A stretch of DNA of 64,000 nucleotides from the NCBI GenBank assembly GCA_947444305.1, contig CANEZP010000002.1, positions 248,001 to 312,000 on the forward strand, in the 5' to 3' direction. Made by a program: the position numbers and the translations under genes. Each line of letters begins with the position of its first letter. The stretch's first letter is position 1. Source of the DNA: Pseudobdellovibrionaceae bacterium (GTDB taxonomy: Bacteria; Bdellovibrionota; Bdellovibrionia; Bdellovibrionales; UBA1609). Below, piece after piece: positions 1 through 8,769 of the stretch. The notes beneath the pieces are model-generated. The model was not told where the DNA came from, ran no database searches, and saw nothing but the letters and a program-made list of their open reading frames with translations.

Positions 1-1218
1 CTTTACGAATTCCAAGCGAAGACCGACGACGGCCGCGTAGTGAAAGGCGAACTCGAAGCCGCGAACGAGGCCGAAGCACGTATTCGCATGCGCGCACAAA
101 GGCTGACTCCCTTACGCATCGATGTGAAAAAGGGTGCGGGCGGCGGATTCGATCTCTCCAAGATGCTCGCCTTCAAGGGCGACAGCGTATCGCTTAAAGA
201 TTTACAAGTTTTTACCCGCCAGTTCGCGGTGCTCGTCGGCGCCGGCGTACCGATCGTACAAAGTCTCGAAGCGATGTCGCGCGGGGCGCGTAGCGCCGGC
301 ATGACGAATATCTTAAAATCCGTTTGCGCGGACGTTGAACGCGGTCGCCGTTTGGCCGAGGCCCTCGCGGCTAAGCCCGCCGTCTTCGATCGTTTGTACG
401 TGAACTTGGTTAGGGCCGGCGAAGAGGGCGGTGTTCTCGAGACCGTTTTGAACCGTCTTGCCCAGTACATCGAAACCTCGGTAAAGCTGCGCGGTAAGGT
501 TAAGGGCGCCATGTTTTATCCGGGCGCGATCGTGGCCGTCGCGATCATCGTTATTTCCTTCATCATGGTTTTCGTCGTACCGAAAATGTCGGCGATGTTC
601 CTGCAAAGCGGACAAGAGCTTCCCGCGCTGACCACTTTCGTGGTGAACGCCTCTAACTTCGTGCAAAAATATTGGTACATCATGCTCGCGACGGGGATCG
701 CGGTGCCGCTTTCATTAAAGATGTATTATGACACCGACGACGGCCGCAAAGTCATGGACGCGATCATCATCGAAGTCCCGGTCTTCGGCGATTTGATTAA
801 GAAGAATGCGATCGCGCGATTTTCACGAACACTTTCGACGCTTTTGTCCTCCGGCGTGCGAATCATCGATGCGCTGGATATTTCGTCGACCACGGCCGGA
901 AATTGGATGATCGAAAAAGCCCTGATCGAAACCAAAGAAGCCGTATCGCGCGGGAAAACCCTGGCCGAGCCGTTAGCGAAAATCCCGTACTTTCCCAACA
1001 TGGTGACGCAAATGATCTCGATCGGGGAGCAGACCGGTAATATCGATCAGATGCTCGCGAAGGTAGCCGATTTTTACGAGGACGAAGTCGTCAACGCAAC
1101 GGACGCGATGACCAGTTTGCTCGAGCCGATCTTGATGGTCGTACTCGGGGGCGTTATCGCCATCATCGTCGTCGCGATGTACTTACCGATCTTCAACATG
1201 GCGAGTACGGTGTCGTGA
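1..1218 (+). CDS. pilC: Type IV pilus inner-membrane platform protein PilC (5' partial)
   Basis: PilC is the inner-membrane platform of the type IV pilus, coupling the PilB/PilT motor ATPases to pilin assembly. The open frame enters from the window edge reading LYEFQAKTDDGR, the usual PilC N-terminus, so only a few codons are missing. The remaining 405 residues match the family length. Two T2SSF repeats are visible, each ending in a hydrophobic segment: one around residue 180 with the PGAIVAVAIIVISFIMVFVVP core, and one at the C-terminus, followed by the typical MYLPIFNMA ending. The stop overlaps the GTG start of pilS, so pilC, pilS and pilR probably form one transcript. An internal ATG at 40 should not be taken as the start. 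Confidence 0.95.
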   Translation, partial: LYEFQAKTDDGRVVKGELEAANEAEARIRMRAQRLTPLRIDVKKGAGGGFDLSKMLAFKGDSVSLKDLQVFTRQFAVLVGAGVPIVQSLEAMSRGARSAGMTNILKSVCADVERGRRLAEALAAKPAVFDRLYVNLVRAGEEGGVLETVLNRLAQYIETSVKLRGKVKGAMFYPGAIVAVAIIVISFIMVFVVPKMSAMFLQSGQELPALTTFVVNASNFVQKYWYIMLATGIAVPLSLKMYYDTDDGRKVMDAIIIEVPVFGDLIKKNAIARFSRTLSTLLSSGVRIIDALDISSTTAGNWMIEKALIETKEAVSRGKTLAEPLAKIPYFPNMVTQMISIGEQTGNIDQMLAKVADFYEDEVVNATDAMTSLLEPILMVVLGGVIAIIVVAMYLPIFNMASTVS

Positions 1219-2924
1219 GTACGCTCGATTTGCCGGCGCGCAATTTGCGTTTGGTCGATGTCCAGGGGCTCGAGACCCTGGCGCGACCGTGGCTTTTCGT
1301 TCATACGATTCGTACCGCATTCCTTATCTGTATTTTGTTGGTTTCGGTCGTTTACCAAATCAACATCGGCAACTTTCTCAACGTCGAGATTTGGTTGCCC
1401 GTCTACGGCGTTTTGTTAGCCAATTTCTTTTTGAATTCCGTCTATTTGTTCTTCTTTGATAAACTAGAACAGCAAAGTTACTGGAACGGTGTCTTGTTCG
1501 GCCTGGATACGATGGCCGTGACGATGCTGATCTACTTTACCGGCACGAGCCAGTCGCTCTTCTTGTTTTTATACCTGGTCAACTTGATCCTCGGCGGTTT
1601 GGTATTTCAAAAAGAAGGTTCGTGGCTGTTGGCGCTGTGGACTTCGATGTGTTTTTCGACCTTGTTGATCGTGTCGCCGGAAGTCTCGGGGCAAAGCCTT
1701 TACTTCTCGTTAGTGGTGAACAACATCGCGTTCGTCGCCGTTACGTACTTGAGCGGCCGGTTTTCCAGCCAGCTTTCACTCGCGGGCACGCGGCTTCAAG
1801 AAGTACATTCGGATTTGCTCGCGCTACAAAACTTGAACGAGCTGATCGTGAACAACATCACGACCGGTATGGTCGTCGTCAGTCGCACGGGCTTCGTGCA
1901 GTTCTTTAACCCGCCGGCAAGCACGATCCTCAGCGCGGAACAGTTTAACCAAGTTAAGATCCACGAAATTTTGCCGGAGATGGCCTGGCCGTGGGAATCA
2001 CTGGTATCGGACGAGAGCGTTCCTTTCGAGCGGCGTGAATTGCGAATCACCCGTGAAAAGGGCAACCAGCTTAAAATACTTGAAGTGGTTGCCGCGCGCC
2101 TGAAAGATAGCGACGGAAAGCTAAAAGGTTGGTTGTTCCTGTTCGACGATCGTACCGACCAGAAGATCATGGAAGAAAATTTCCGCCAGACGGAAAAGTT
2201 AGCGGCGGTGGGCCAACTCGCCGCGGGTATCGCGCACGAGATTCGCAATCCGCTGGCCAGTATCTCGGGCTCGATCCAGCTGATGTTGGATCAACCGCAA
2301 AATCATAACGACGAAGATTTAAAGCTTATGCGCATCGTGGATAAAGAAATCGACCGGTTAAACGGTTTGATTACCGAATTCCTTGAATACGTACGGCCCG
2401 AGAAGAAAACGAACATCCCGGTCAATTTGAATAGCGTGATCCGGGAATGCGTCGATTCGTTACAGTTTAATCCAAAGTTGCGCAAAGACGTTGAGCAGAA
2501 ACTCGAATTGAAAGCGCAGTCTCAAATTCTGGGTAACCGGGATAAATTAAAACAGGCCATCTTAAACTTCGTCATCAACGCGTACCAAGCGATGGACAAA
2601 GCGGCGAAGCCCGTACTCACAATCCAAACGATCGACCAAGTCAGCCAGGGCCTCGAACCGCTGTTCGTGTTGATCATCCGCGATACCGGTTCGGGGATTA
2701 AGCCCGAGAATATTCACCGGATCTTCGAGCCGTTCCATACGACGAAACCCCAGGGCACGGGCCTTGGTCTAGCCGTCACCCATAAGATTTTGCAAGCGCA
2801 CGAAGCGCGCATCTCGGTTGAGAGCGTAGAGGGCCAAGGCACCAAGTTCGTGATCGAGTTCCCCGCTCACCGCGATGTCCATACCGAAGACTTGATTCCA
2901 CTCAAACAGGTCAACAAGGGTTGA
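1215..2924 (+). CDS. pilS: Sensor histidine kinase PilS
   Basis: This is the membrane sensor kinase of the PilS/PilR pair that controls sigma-54-dependent pilin transcription. The N-terminal third holds about six hydrophobic segments, as in PilS proteins. A PAS-like region follows (about residues 205-320), then HisKA with phospho-acceptor His341 in [12 protein letters not shown], and a HATPase domain with N-box ([10 protein letters not shown]), DTGSGI and TGLGLAV motifs. The start is GTG at 1215, overlapping the pilC stop by four bases, which implies translational coupling. The pilR gene begins 46 bases after the stop. The position between pilC and pilR supports PilS over a generic NtrB-type kinase. 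Confidence 0.92.
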   Translation: MSTLDLPARNLRLVDVQGLETLARPWLFVHTIRTAFLICILLVSVVYQINIGNFLNVEIWLPVYGVLLANFFLNSVYLFFFDKLEQQSYWNGVLFGLDTMAVTMLIYFTGTSQSLFLFLYLVNLILGGLVFQKEGSWLLALWTSMCFSTLLIVSPEVSGQSLYFSLVVNNIAFVAVTYLSGRFSSQLSLAGTRLQEVHSDLLALQNLNELIVNNITTGMVVVSRTGFVQFFNPPASTILSAEQFNQVKIHEILPEMAWPWESLVSDESVPFERRELRITREKGNQLKILEVVAARLKDSDGKLKGWLFLFDDRTDQKIMEENFRQTEKLAAVGQLAAGIAHEIRNPLASISGSIQLMLDQPQNHNDEDLKLMRIVDKEIDRLNGLITEFLEYVRPEKKTNIPVNLNSVIRECVDSLQFNPKLRKDVEQKLELKAQSQILGNRDKLKQAILNFVINAYQAMDKAAKPVLTIQTIDQVSQGLEPLFVLIIRDTGSGIKPENIHRIFEPFHTTKPQGTGLGLAVTHKILQAHEARISVESVEGQGTKFVIEFPAHRDVHTEDLIPLKQVNKG

Positions 2925-2970
2925 GAATCTTAGGCTTTATCAAGACAATAGAATTAGGAGATTCACACCT

Positions 2971-4383
2971 ATGAAGTCACGCATTCTTGTCGTGGATGAC
3001 GAAGAGTCAATCCGCGAATTTCTTGAGATCATGTTACGCAAAGAAGGTTACGAAGTGACCACGGCCGAAGACGGTCAAAAAGGTTTAGACATCATCAAGA
3101 AAAAGTCATTCGACTTGGTGATCTCGGATCTTCAGATGCCGAACATGACCGGGCTTGAATTGCTGAAGAACGTGCGTGATCAGTATCCCGATTTGTTGTT
3201 CATGATGATCACGGCTTTCGGTACGACCGAAACCGCCGTCGAGGCCATGAAGCTCGGCGCTTACGATTACATCACTAAGCCGTTTAAGATCGACGAAGTC
3301 CGCATCGTCATCGGCAACGCGCTCCGCTCTAAGAATTTAGAAGTTGAGAATAGAACACTCAAAAAAGAACTCGGCAAAGAATACAGCTTCCAAAGCTTGG
3401 TGGGTAACTCGGAACCCATGCACCGCATTTTCGATATGGTTAAACGCGTGTCGGGCACGCCGACGAACGTTTTAATCACCGGCGAAAGCGGAACGGGTAA
3501 AGAAGTCGTGGCCAAGGCCATCCACTTTAACGGCCCGTTGAAAGACAAACCTTTCGTGACCATCAACTGCGGAGCGATCCCGGAAAACTTGATGGAATCG
3601 GAAATGTTCGGTCACAAAAAAGGTTCATTTACCGGTGCGATCGTCGATAAAGTCGGTTTGTTCGAAGTTGCCGACGGCGGAACTTTGTTTCTGGATGAGG
3701 TCGGTGAATTGCCCTTGAGCATTCAGGTGAAGTTGCTGCGCGCGATTCAAGAGCGCATCATCCGCCGCGTGGGCGGTACCGAAGATACGAAGATCGACGT
3801 GCGCCTGATGGCCGCGACGAACCGTGATCTCGAAGATATGGTGAAGAAGGGTTCCTTCCGCCAAGATTTGTTCTACCGTTTGAACGTTATCAATATCCGT
3901 ACGCCCGGTTTGCGTGAGCGCCCCGATGACGTTCCCTTGTTGGCGAACCACTTCTTGCGCAAATACAACGAGCGCTTAAATAAAACCATCGGCGGCATCA
4001 GCGCCGAAGCGATGGACATGCTTAAGAAGTACGATTACCCGGGGAACGTACGGGAACTCGAGAATATCATCGAGCGCACCGTAGCTTTGGAAGGCGGCGC
4101 GACGATTCTTCCCGAATCGCTACCGCCTTTCGTGAACACACCGTCGGGCCGTAAGATGGCTAGCACACACGAAATTCAAATTACCGAAGAAGGCCTCGAC
4201 TTGGATAAGGTCATGGGTCAAATCGAAAAAGAGTTACTCATCAAGGCCATTCACGCCGCCGGCGGCGTGAAAAAGAGAGCGGCCAAGCTTCTCAGCATCA
4301 CCTTTCGATCCATGCGCTACCGCGTGGAGAAATATTCTCTCGGTTCGTTAGGGGATGATGATCTTGAAGACGAAAGCGCTTAG
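2971..4383 (+). CDS. pilR: Sigma-54 response regulator PilR
   Basis: This is the NtrC-family activator partnered with PilS. A receiver domain (residues 1-120) has acidic residues near the start and phospho-acceptor Asp53 in [11 protein letters not shown]. An AAA+ domain follows, with Walker A GESGTGKE at 171-178 and the sigma-54 contact loop at 218-223 reading GSFTGA instead of GAFTGA, a tolerated variant. A Fis-type helix-turn-helix lies at the C-terminus ([22 protein letters not shown] region). Upstream is AGGAG with a rather long spacer before ATG 2971. The last 29 bases overlap the next gene. The pilA target gene is not in this window. Confidence 0.93.
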   Translation: MKSRILVVDDEESIREFLEIMLRKEGYEVTTAEDGQKGLDIIKKKSFDLVISDLQMPNMTGLELLKNVRDQYPDLLFMMITAFGTTETAVEAMKLGAYDYITKPFKIDEVRIVIGNALRSKNLEVENRTLKKELGKEYSFQSLVGNSEPMHRIFDMVKRVSGTPTNVLITGESGTGKEVVAKAIHFNGPLKDKPFVTINCGAIPENLMESEMFGHKKGSFTGAIVDKVGLFEVADGGTLFLDEVGELPLSIQVKLLRAIQERIIRRVGGTEDTKIDVRLMAATNRDLEDMVKKGSFRQDLFYRLNVINIRTPGLRERPDDVPLLANHFLRKYNERLNKTIGGISAEAMDMLKKYDYPGNVRELENIIERTVALEGGATILPESLPPFVNTPSGRKMASTHEIQITEEGLDLDKVMGQIEKELLIKAIHAAGGVKKRAAKLLSITFRSMRYRVEKYSLGSLGDDDLEDESA

Positions 4384-5278
4384 AAGTTTAAAGTTATTCG
4401 CACTCCTTATTTCATTCCGCGTGGGCGCCGAAGGTTTTAACACCTTCGATTGCCTGCGTGACATGATGCCGCTGACCGCGCACGGGATTTACCAAAAGTT
4501 GCGCAAGAACGTTGAGAAACCGTTCATGGTCGGGACAAAGTACATCGTCTTCCCCGAAGTGATCTCACGTAAGCTGAGCGGCTTTTACGTTTACGATTCG
4601 GCCGGCGCGTACTTCTACGACACCATCGAGACGCGCACCGAAGAGGGCACCACGGCCTTACCCATCGCGGGTCTCGAGCTCAAGCCCGAGCGGCCGCTCT
4701 ACCAAATGGTGGCGCAGCCCGCGGGCCTCGAAACCGTGACCATCTATTATATGCCCGGCTACAACGCTTTTGAATCGAACACCAACGGACCGGTTGCGCT
4801 GGGCACGGCGATCTTGCCCGTGATCGGCGCTTTGATATCACGGCCCGAACAGTACGATTACGTTTACGAAAGCCCGAAGGACGCGACCGATAATCGCCTG
4901 CACGAATGGATGGCGAAAGAAAACGCCGGCCGTTCGATCGCGTCGGTGGGCGCGAAGCCTATACCGGTGGACACCGCGACGATCCACGCCGTGAAACCCC
5001 GCGGACCTACGATCCACGCCGTAAGGCGGCCGGCGTCCGTAACCCAGAGTCAAACGCAGGCTCAGGCGCAGGCCGCGCCCGCCCCGGCGCCTGTTCCGAA
5101 GATCGAGCGTAAGATGGTCAGCCTAGTCACCCGCCGCAAGTTGGACGACAAGGCGATGTGGCAGCCGCTTAAAGATGAGCTGCGCCTACGCCGCGAATGG
5201 ACCAAGTCCCACAACATCGATAATCGCACCTTTAAATCCCTCTCGCGGATCCTAGAGACGACCTGTAAAGCGGGCTAA
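4355..5278 (+). CDS. Exported protein of unknown function
   Basis: I do not recognise this 307-residue protein. The first ~25 residues look like a signal peptide (Lys/Arg, then [14 protein letters not shown]). The middle (about 30-200) is predicted mixed beta structure rich in Tyr. A Gln/Ala/Pro linker (about 228-248) leads to a basic C-terminal segment. A short internal duplication, [10 protein letters not shown] followed by TIHAVRRP, sits near residue 208. The gene starts inside the 3' end of pilR (29-base overlap), so it is probably co-transcribed with the pil genes. A pilus-related or periplasmic role is only inferred from position. Two adjacent ATG codons leave the exact start open by one residue. 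Confidence 0.7.
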   Translation: MMILKTKALRSLKLFALLISFRVGAEGFNTFDCLRDMMPLTAHGIYQKLRKNVEKPFMVGTKYIVFPEVISRKLSGFYVYDSAGAYFYDTIETRTEEGTTALPIAGLELKPERPLYQMVAQPAGLETVTIYYMPGYNAFESNTNGPVALGTAILPVIGALISRPEQYDYVYESPKDATDNRLHEWMAKENAGRSIASVGAKPIPVDTATIHAVKPRGPTIHAVRRPASVTQSQTQAQAQAAPAPAPVPKIERKMVSLVTRRKLDDKAMWQPLKDELRLRREWTKSHNIDNRTFKSLSRILETTCKAG

Positions 5279-5387
5279 GAGGTAGCCGTGGGCTGGGCGG
5301 CTGAGGCGCAAATGCGCGCGACGCTGTCTCTTATTTAGACGGCCCTCCCGATCAAGCCCCCGCTATATTTGAACTCCTGGGCCCTGG

Positions 5388-5408
5388 GCGTGCAAATGTA
5401 TCCTCGCG
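5388..5408 (+). promoter_or_regulatory. Putative promoter giving a leaderless mRNA
   Basis: The sequence CGTGCAAATGTATCCTCGCG lies immediately before ATG 5409. TGTATC reads as a -10 element, placing transcription start on or next to the start codon, and there is no Shine-Dalgarno sequence. A very similar block precedes the gene at 6887. Confidence 0.45.
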
Positions 5409-6329
5409 ATGATCCGCCTTTATGTTTTTCTCATTCTTATTTTCACGCCGGTGTTCGGCCACGCGGGAGCATTTATGTTCTCGGGTGCGGTCGACGTGAA
5501 AACCCAGACGCCGGCGACTCCGGCCCCGGTCGCGAGACCACCCGTGGTTCAAGCGACGGCACAGAAGGTAACTCCGCAAACGCTAACGCCACAAGTAGCC
5601 CCGCCGGCTCGAACCGCGCCGCCCGCGAAGGCCGCGCCCGCCGCGAGTAACGACGATGATGACGAAACGGTTGAAGAAGATTACAGCCTATTTCAAATTA
5701 AGGAAAAACCCAGAACTGCGCAAAGAAGCCGCCCGGCGGTAGTTTCGCCGAATGCTCGCGCGGCCAATCCGAACGGACTTCTCTCGCCCGGCCGTTTGGT
5801 TGCGCAAGGACACCGGCTTCCGCCCGCGCGACCCATCAGCCGCGGCCACTCGCACGGTGACGGACACAATCATTCACACGACGAAGAAGATGAAGACTCC
5901 GAGGGCAAACCTCCGTGCATCGGCTGCGGCGAGCGTACCAAAAAGACGGGTCGCTACATCGACGTCGCGGCCATGGGCCGCGTGCAAAGCACTTCGAGCA
6001 ATATGCGAAGCGCGGTTTGGAATACTTTCGCGCGAACCTTCTCGCAATGTGCGCCGGGTTGCCAGCCCGCCCAGGTCGGAGTATTCCGTGATTCGGGTGG
6101 ACGCTCATGCCACGATTCCGGCCGCGCGATTGATTTAGGCGCGATGATTTGTGGAGGCCGCGTCTATAAAGCGATCAACGGCGGCCGCTTTTCCCAGATG
6201 GTGTCTTGCATGCGCCCTAAGATGAAAACGCTTTATCAAGAGGGACACAAACGTCACGCCGGGGTAACGCTTGCCCACTATGACCACGCCCATTTCAGCA
6301 TCGGCTGTCACGGCGGGACGTACTGGTAA
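5409..6329 (+). CDS. Exported peptidase M15/extensin-like protein with His-rich linker
   Basis: A signal peptide (residues 1-20) is followed by a long Ala/Pro linker and an acidic His-rich stretch (146-157, HSHGDGHNHSH) likely to bind metal. A Cys pair C170-x2-C173 comes next, then a compact C-terminal domain. That domain carries His235 and Asp242 in CHDSGRAIDLG and a cluster His290, Asp292, His293, His295. The arrangement resembles the zinc site of M15/VanY and extensin-like peptidases (HxxGxAxD plus a distal HxH), so murein peptide cleavage in the periplasm is the best guess. Six or more Cys in the domain suggest disulfides. No ribosome-binding site precedes the ATG; a -10-like hexamer ends six bases before it. 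Confidence 0.72.
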   Translation: MIRLYVFLILIFTPVFGHAGAFMFSGAVDVKTQTPATPAPVARPPVVQATAQKVTPQTLTPQVAPPARTAPPAKAAPAASNDDDDETVEEDYSLFQIKEKPRTAQRSRPAVVSPNARAANPNGLLSPGRLVAQGHRLPPARPISRGHSHGDGHNHSHDEEDEDSEGKPPCIGCGERTKKTGRYIDVAAMGRVQSTSSNMRSAVWNTFARTFSQCAPGCQPAQVGVFRDSGGRSCHDSGRAIDLGAMICGGRVYKAINGGRFSQMVSCMRPKMKTLYQEGHKRHAGVTLAHYDHAHFSIGCHGGTYW

Positions 6330-6361
6330 TGATTAGTAAAAGAATTAGCAAAGGGAATATC

Positions 6362-6763
6362 ATGCGCTCAATCTTACTTTCAGTCTTCATCGTCGCCGGC
6401 ATTCCTGTTTGGGCGCAGGGCAGCCCCGTTCTGGTCAGCGAAACTATTGTGGATTCTGATCTAGCCGAAATGAAAATCTCGGTCACCGACATCAACGAAC
6501 CTTCGTACGCTCCCTTGCAATTGAAAATCACGGTCTTATGTAAAGACAATCGCGTGAATCAAAACGGCAAAGCGCCGAAAGTTATGAACGCAATTCCCCA
6601 ACAGGCGATCTGCGCTTGGGGCACGCACGCTTACAGCGCCGAGAAAAAAGTTTTGGCCGTGAAGTTTAGCGAAGCCGCGATCGTCGTCGGCGATGCACCA
6701 TGCGAAGCGCAGCCCACGCGCGCGATCAATATCAAAAAAATCTGCGCGCGCTGGAATCCTTAA
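6362..6763 (+). CDS. Small exported protein
   Basis: This is a 133-residue product with a clear signal peptide (MRSILLSVFIVAGIPVWAQG) and a Cys-containing mature part that is probably all-beta. The function is not recognised. An in-frame ATG at 6329 overlaps the previous stop, but the ATG at 6362 is preferred because AAGGGA sits just upstream and the signal peptide then begins correctly. It follows the M15-like gene closely and is likely in its transcript. Confidence 0.68.
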   Translation: MRSILLSVFIVAGIPVWAQGSPVLVSETIVDSDLAEMKISVTDINEPSYAPLQLKITVLCKDNRVNQNGKAPKVMNAIPQQAICAWGTHAYSAEKKVLAVKFSEAAIVVGDAPCEAQPTRAINIKKICARWNP

Positions 6764-6853
6764 TTCCGCGCTCCGTTTTTGGGTAACCACCTGTCTGATT
6801 TTTAACCAACACCCCCCGGTCACCTCAAATTAAACGTTGTCTCACAATGATAC

Positions 6854-6886
6854 GCACGGCCCAAGCCGTGCAAATATAATCCTTCG
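6854..6886 (+). promoter_or_regulatory. Operator-like palindrome plus -10 adjacent to ATG
   Basis: A perfect inverted repeat GCACGGC-CCAA-GCCGTGC (6854-6871) abuts a consensus -10 TATAAT (6875-6880). The -10 ends six bases before ATG 6887, and there is no Shine-Dalgarno sequence. This predicts a leaderless transcript with a repressor or activator site directly upstream of the -10. Confidence 0.5.
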
Positions 6887-7660
6887 ATGAAACCAAAAAC
6901 GTTTATCCAGAAATTAAGCGTGGCGCTGCTGTTCTTCGCCGCCGGTGCGGCCGAGGCAGGGTCGAATCTATCCCAGCTGGTGGTGCCTTCGCCGCGCGCG
7001 CGAACCGGCGTCGTGGCGGCCTCACCGCAGGACCGCCGAACCGAAGCGGTCGCTGGGCCCTGCGAAAATTGCGGCGACAAAAAACCGGTTACGCGTTATC
7101 GCCCGACGGTTTTAAGCTTTCGCACCAAAGGCAAGCCACTCGGCCCCGCGTGCCGAAGCCAGTTTATAAAAGCCAACGGCGAGTTCGGCGCGATCGGGCG
7201 CAAGATCGCGACGCTGATAAAATCGCCCGCATATAAAGACAAGTTCTTCAGCGGTCGCTCGCTCCGTGCATTTTGCCCGCGTTTTTCGAAGCTGAGCGAA
7301 GGGCAACAGACGCAAGCCTGGGTTTGGTTCTGGATGGTGTTGGCGAATGAAGAATCGACTTGCAACGTGCACCTGCCCCACAAAACGCATTTGCCCAACG
7401 GGAAAAGGCTGAACCCGAAACCGGGTTACGGTCTTTACGCCGCTGAACTGTACCCGCAACACCGCAATTGGCGCGGCAAGATGTGCCAAGGCAATATCAA
7501 AACCGCGGACGTTCAGGTCAATTGCGCGGTACATACGATGGCCTCGACTCAACTTTCACGCAAACGTGGCGTGCGCTGGACGGGTAGTTACTGGGGACCC
7601 ATTCGTCGCGCCGGCCGTCAGATCATGCCTAATATGGAAGGATTTAAATCATGTTTTTAA
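6887..7660 (+). CDS. Exported lysozyme-like (SLT-like) protein
   Basis: A signal peptide (residues 1-24) is followed by a short linker and a C59-x2-C62 motif (PCENCGDKKPVTRY) closely resembling one in the M15-like protein at 5409. The C-terminal ~165 residues look like a lysozyme/lytic transglycosylase fold. The segment FWMVLANEESTCN places a Glu-Glu-Ser (155-157) where SLT enzymes carry their catalytic ES, and GYGLYAAE resembles the following G-L-x-Q motif. Several Cys suggest disulfides. It probably cleaves peptidoglycan glycan strands, but the match is by motif only. The last 10 bases overlap the next gene. Confidence 0.62.
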   Translation: MKPKTFIQKLSVALLFFAAGAAEAGSNLSQLVVPSPRARTGVVAASPQDRRTEAVAGPCENCGDKKPVTRYRPTVLSFRTKGKPLGPACRSQFIKANGEFGAIGRKIATLIKSPAYKDKFFSGRSLRAFCPRFSKLSEGQQTQAWVWFWMVLANEESTCNVHLPHKTHLPNGKRLNPKPGYGLYAAELYPQHRNWRGKMCQGNIKTADVQVNCAVHTMASTQLSRKRGVRWTGSYWGPIRRAGRQIMPNMEGFKSCF

Positions 7661-8181
7661 AATTTGTTGCGATCGTTGCGCTAGGTGCATTTTCATTCCA
7701 CGTTTCGGCCAAAAATGAAATCGGCGGCTTGCAGAACACGGCTTATAAACTAAAATCTTTCACCAAGAATTTTAAAGGCAAACGAACGGAGAGCCGCGCC
7801 GGCCGCGCGCAGTTTTGCGGCGAGAAGATCAACCCGCGCCTGACCGAGGTCGAAGGTAAACCGACTCTCGAAATCAACGCCGGGATCGGCTTTGAGTGGC
7901 GCAACATCAACGACAACCCGAAAGAGATGAACGACGGTTGCCGCTATCCCGTTGAACAGGTCGTCGAGAGTTCGCGTGATCAATCGTCGCTTGTGCTCGT
8001 GAACGGTGAAGATTGCGGCCGTAATGCGCCGGTGGTCGGCTCGCAACGCGACACGGTCGAAATCAAAGAAGACCAAATCATTTACTCTTCGGAAAGCGTG
8101 ATCAAAGATCGCGCGGGCCGCTGGCAAGTCGACGAAGCTAAAGAAGGCTTCACCTGCACTTGGGTCGCCGTCAAAAAATAA
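7651..8181 (+). CDS. Exported protein of unknown function
   Basis: A 176-residue product has a signal peptide (to about residue 20, FSFHVSA) and a mature domain with four Cys (near residues 56, 97, 124 and 170), probably beta-rich and disulfide-stabilised. It overlaps the end of the lysozyme-like gene by 10 bases, so the two are likely translationally coupled, which hints at a role linked to that enzyme such as a partner or inhibitor. That role is inference. AAGGA upstream lies inside the preceding gene. Confidence 0.66.
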   Translation: MFLKFVAIVALGAFSFHVSAKNEIGGLQNTAYKLKSFTKNFKGKRTESRAGRAQFCGEKINPRLTEVEGKPTLEINAGIGFEWRNINDNPKEMNDGCRYPVEQVVESSRDQSSLVLVNGEDCGRNAPVVGSQRDTVEIKEDQIIYSSESVIKDRAGRWQVDEAKEGFTCTWVAVKK

Positions 8182-8739
8182 TTATTCTTTATTGAGCAGC
8201 AACACGATCGCTTTCGAAGGTCTTGCACCTTCGAGCGACTTCTTAATTCGTGCATCCACCGAACTGATGAATTTCGCGAACACGCCGGGCTTCTCGGCCA
8301 TGTTGTGAAACTCTAGCGCTAAATTTTTACCGCCTTGGGTCTCGAGTAAATCGCGCAAGCTTTTGCCGCGCGCTTCGGCTAGATCCCGCGCCGCTTGGGG
8401 TAAGGGTTCGGCATTCTCGCCGGGTAGCGCTTGGTCGGCCCACGCCGCCACGATGACCCGCCCGACTTTATCTTTGTCTTTCAAACGTTTCATAATATCG
8501 GCGAGGCGTGCACGTTCGGCGGCGCTAAGCGTAGCTTGGCCTTTTTTGAAAATCACTTCGGCCGTAAGCTCAGCTTCTTTTTCGGCGGCGAGCTGTTTCG
8601 TTTCGATGCTAGCCTGCGGGCGGGCTTGGGGATCACCGACACGCTCAGCGGCTTGCGGAGTTTTGTCTTTATCGGGGAGTAGGGCGCACGCTCCGTTGAG
8701 CAGAAGAAGAGCGGCGGCGGCGATGACTTTTGAGTGCAT
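8182..8739 (-). CDS. Lipoprotein, possibly OmpA-like
   Basis: The N-terminus MHSKVIAAAALLLLNGAC is a lipoprotein signal with lipidated Cys18. After a charged linker, residues about 55-185 carry alternating strands and helices: AEVIFKKGQATLSAAERARL, then a helix, then VGRVIVAAWAD. This is reminiscent of an OmpA C-terminal peptidoglycan-binding domain, but the usual ND...LS..RA motif appears only as DLAEARGKSLRDLL. The OmpA-like call is therefore tentative. A good AAGGAG precedes the ATG. It is convergent with the gene at 7651, with no bases between the stops. It could be transcribed with the AsmA-like gene upstream. Confidence 0.65.
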   Translation of the reverse strand: MHSKVIAAAALLLLNGACALLPDKDKTPQAAERVGDPQARPQASIETKQLAAEKEAELTAEVIFKKGQATLSAAERARLADIMKRLKDKDKVGRVIVAAWADQALPGENAEPLPQAARDLAEARGKSLRDLLETQGGKNLALEFHNMAEKPGVFAKFISSVDARIKKSLEGARPSKAIVLLLNKE

Positions 8740-8769
8740 GGTGACTCCTTGAAATCCAACGGTTGAAAG

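Noticed and set aside
5836-6108. Long antisense frames inside many genes (for example 5836-6108 minus, 16403-16729 minus, 37165-37527 minus, 62976-63620 minus).
   Set aside because: They mirror the codon structure of the real genes in a GC-rich genome and lack starts, ribosome-binding sites or plausible protein character.
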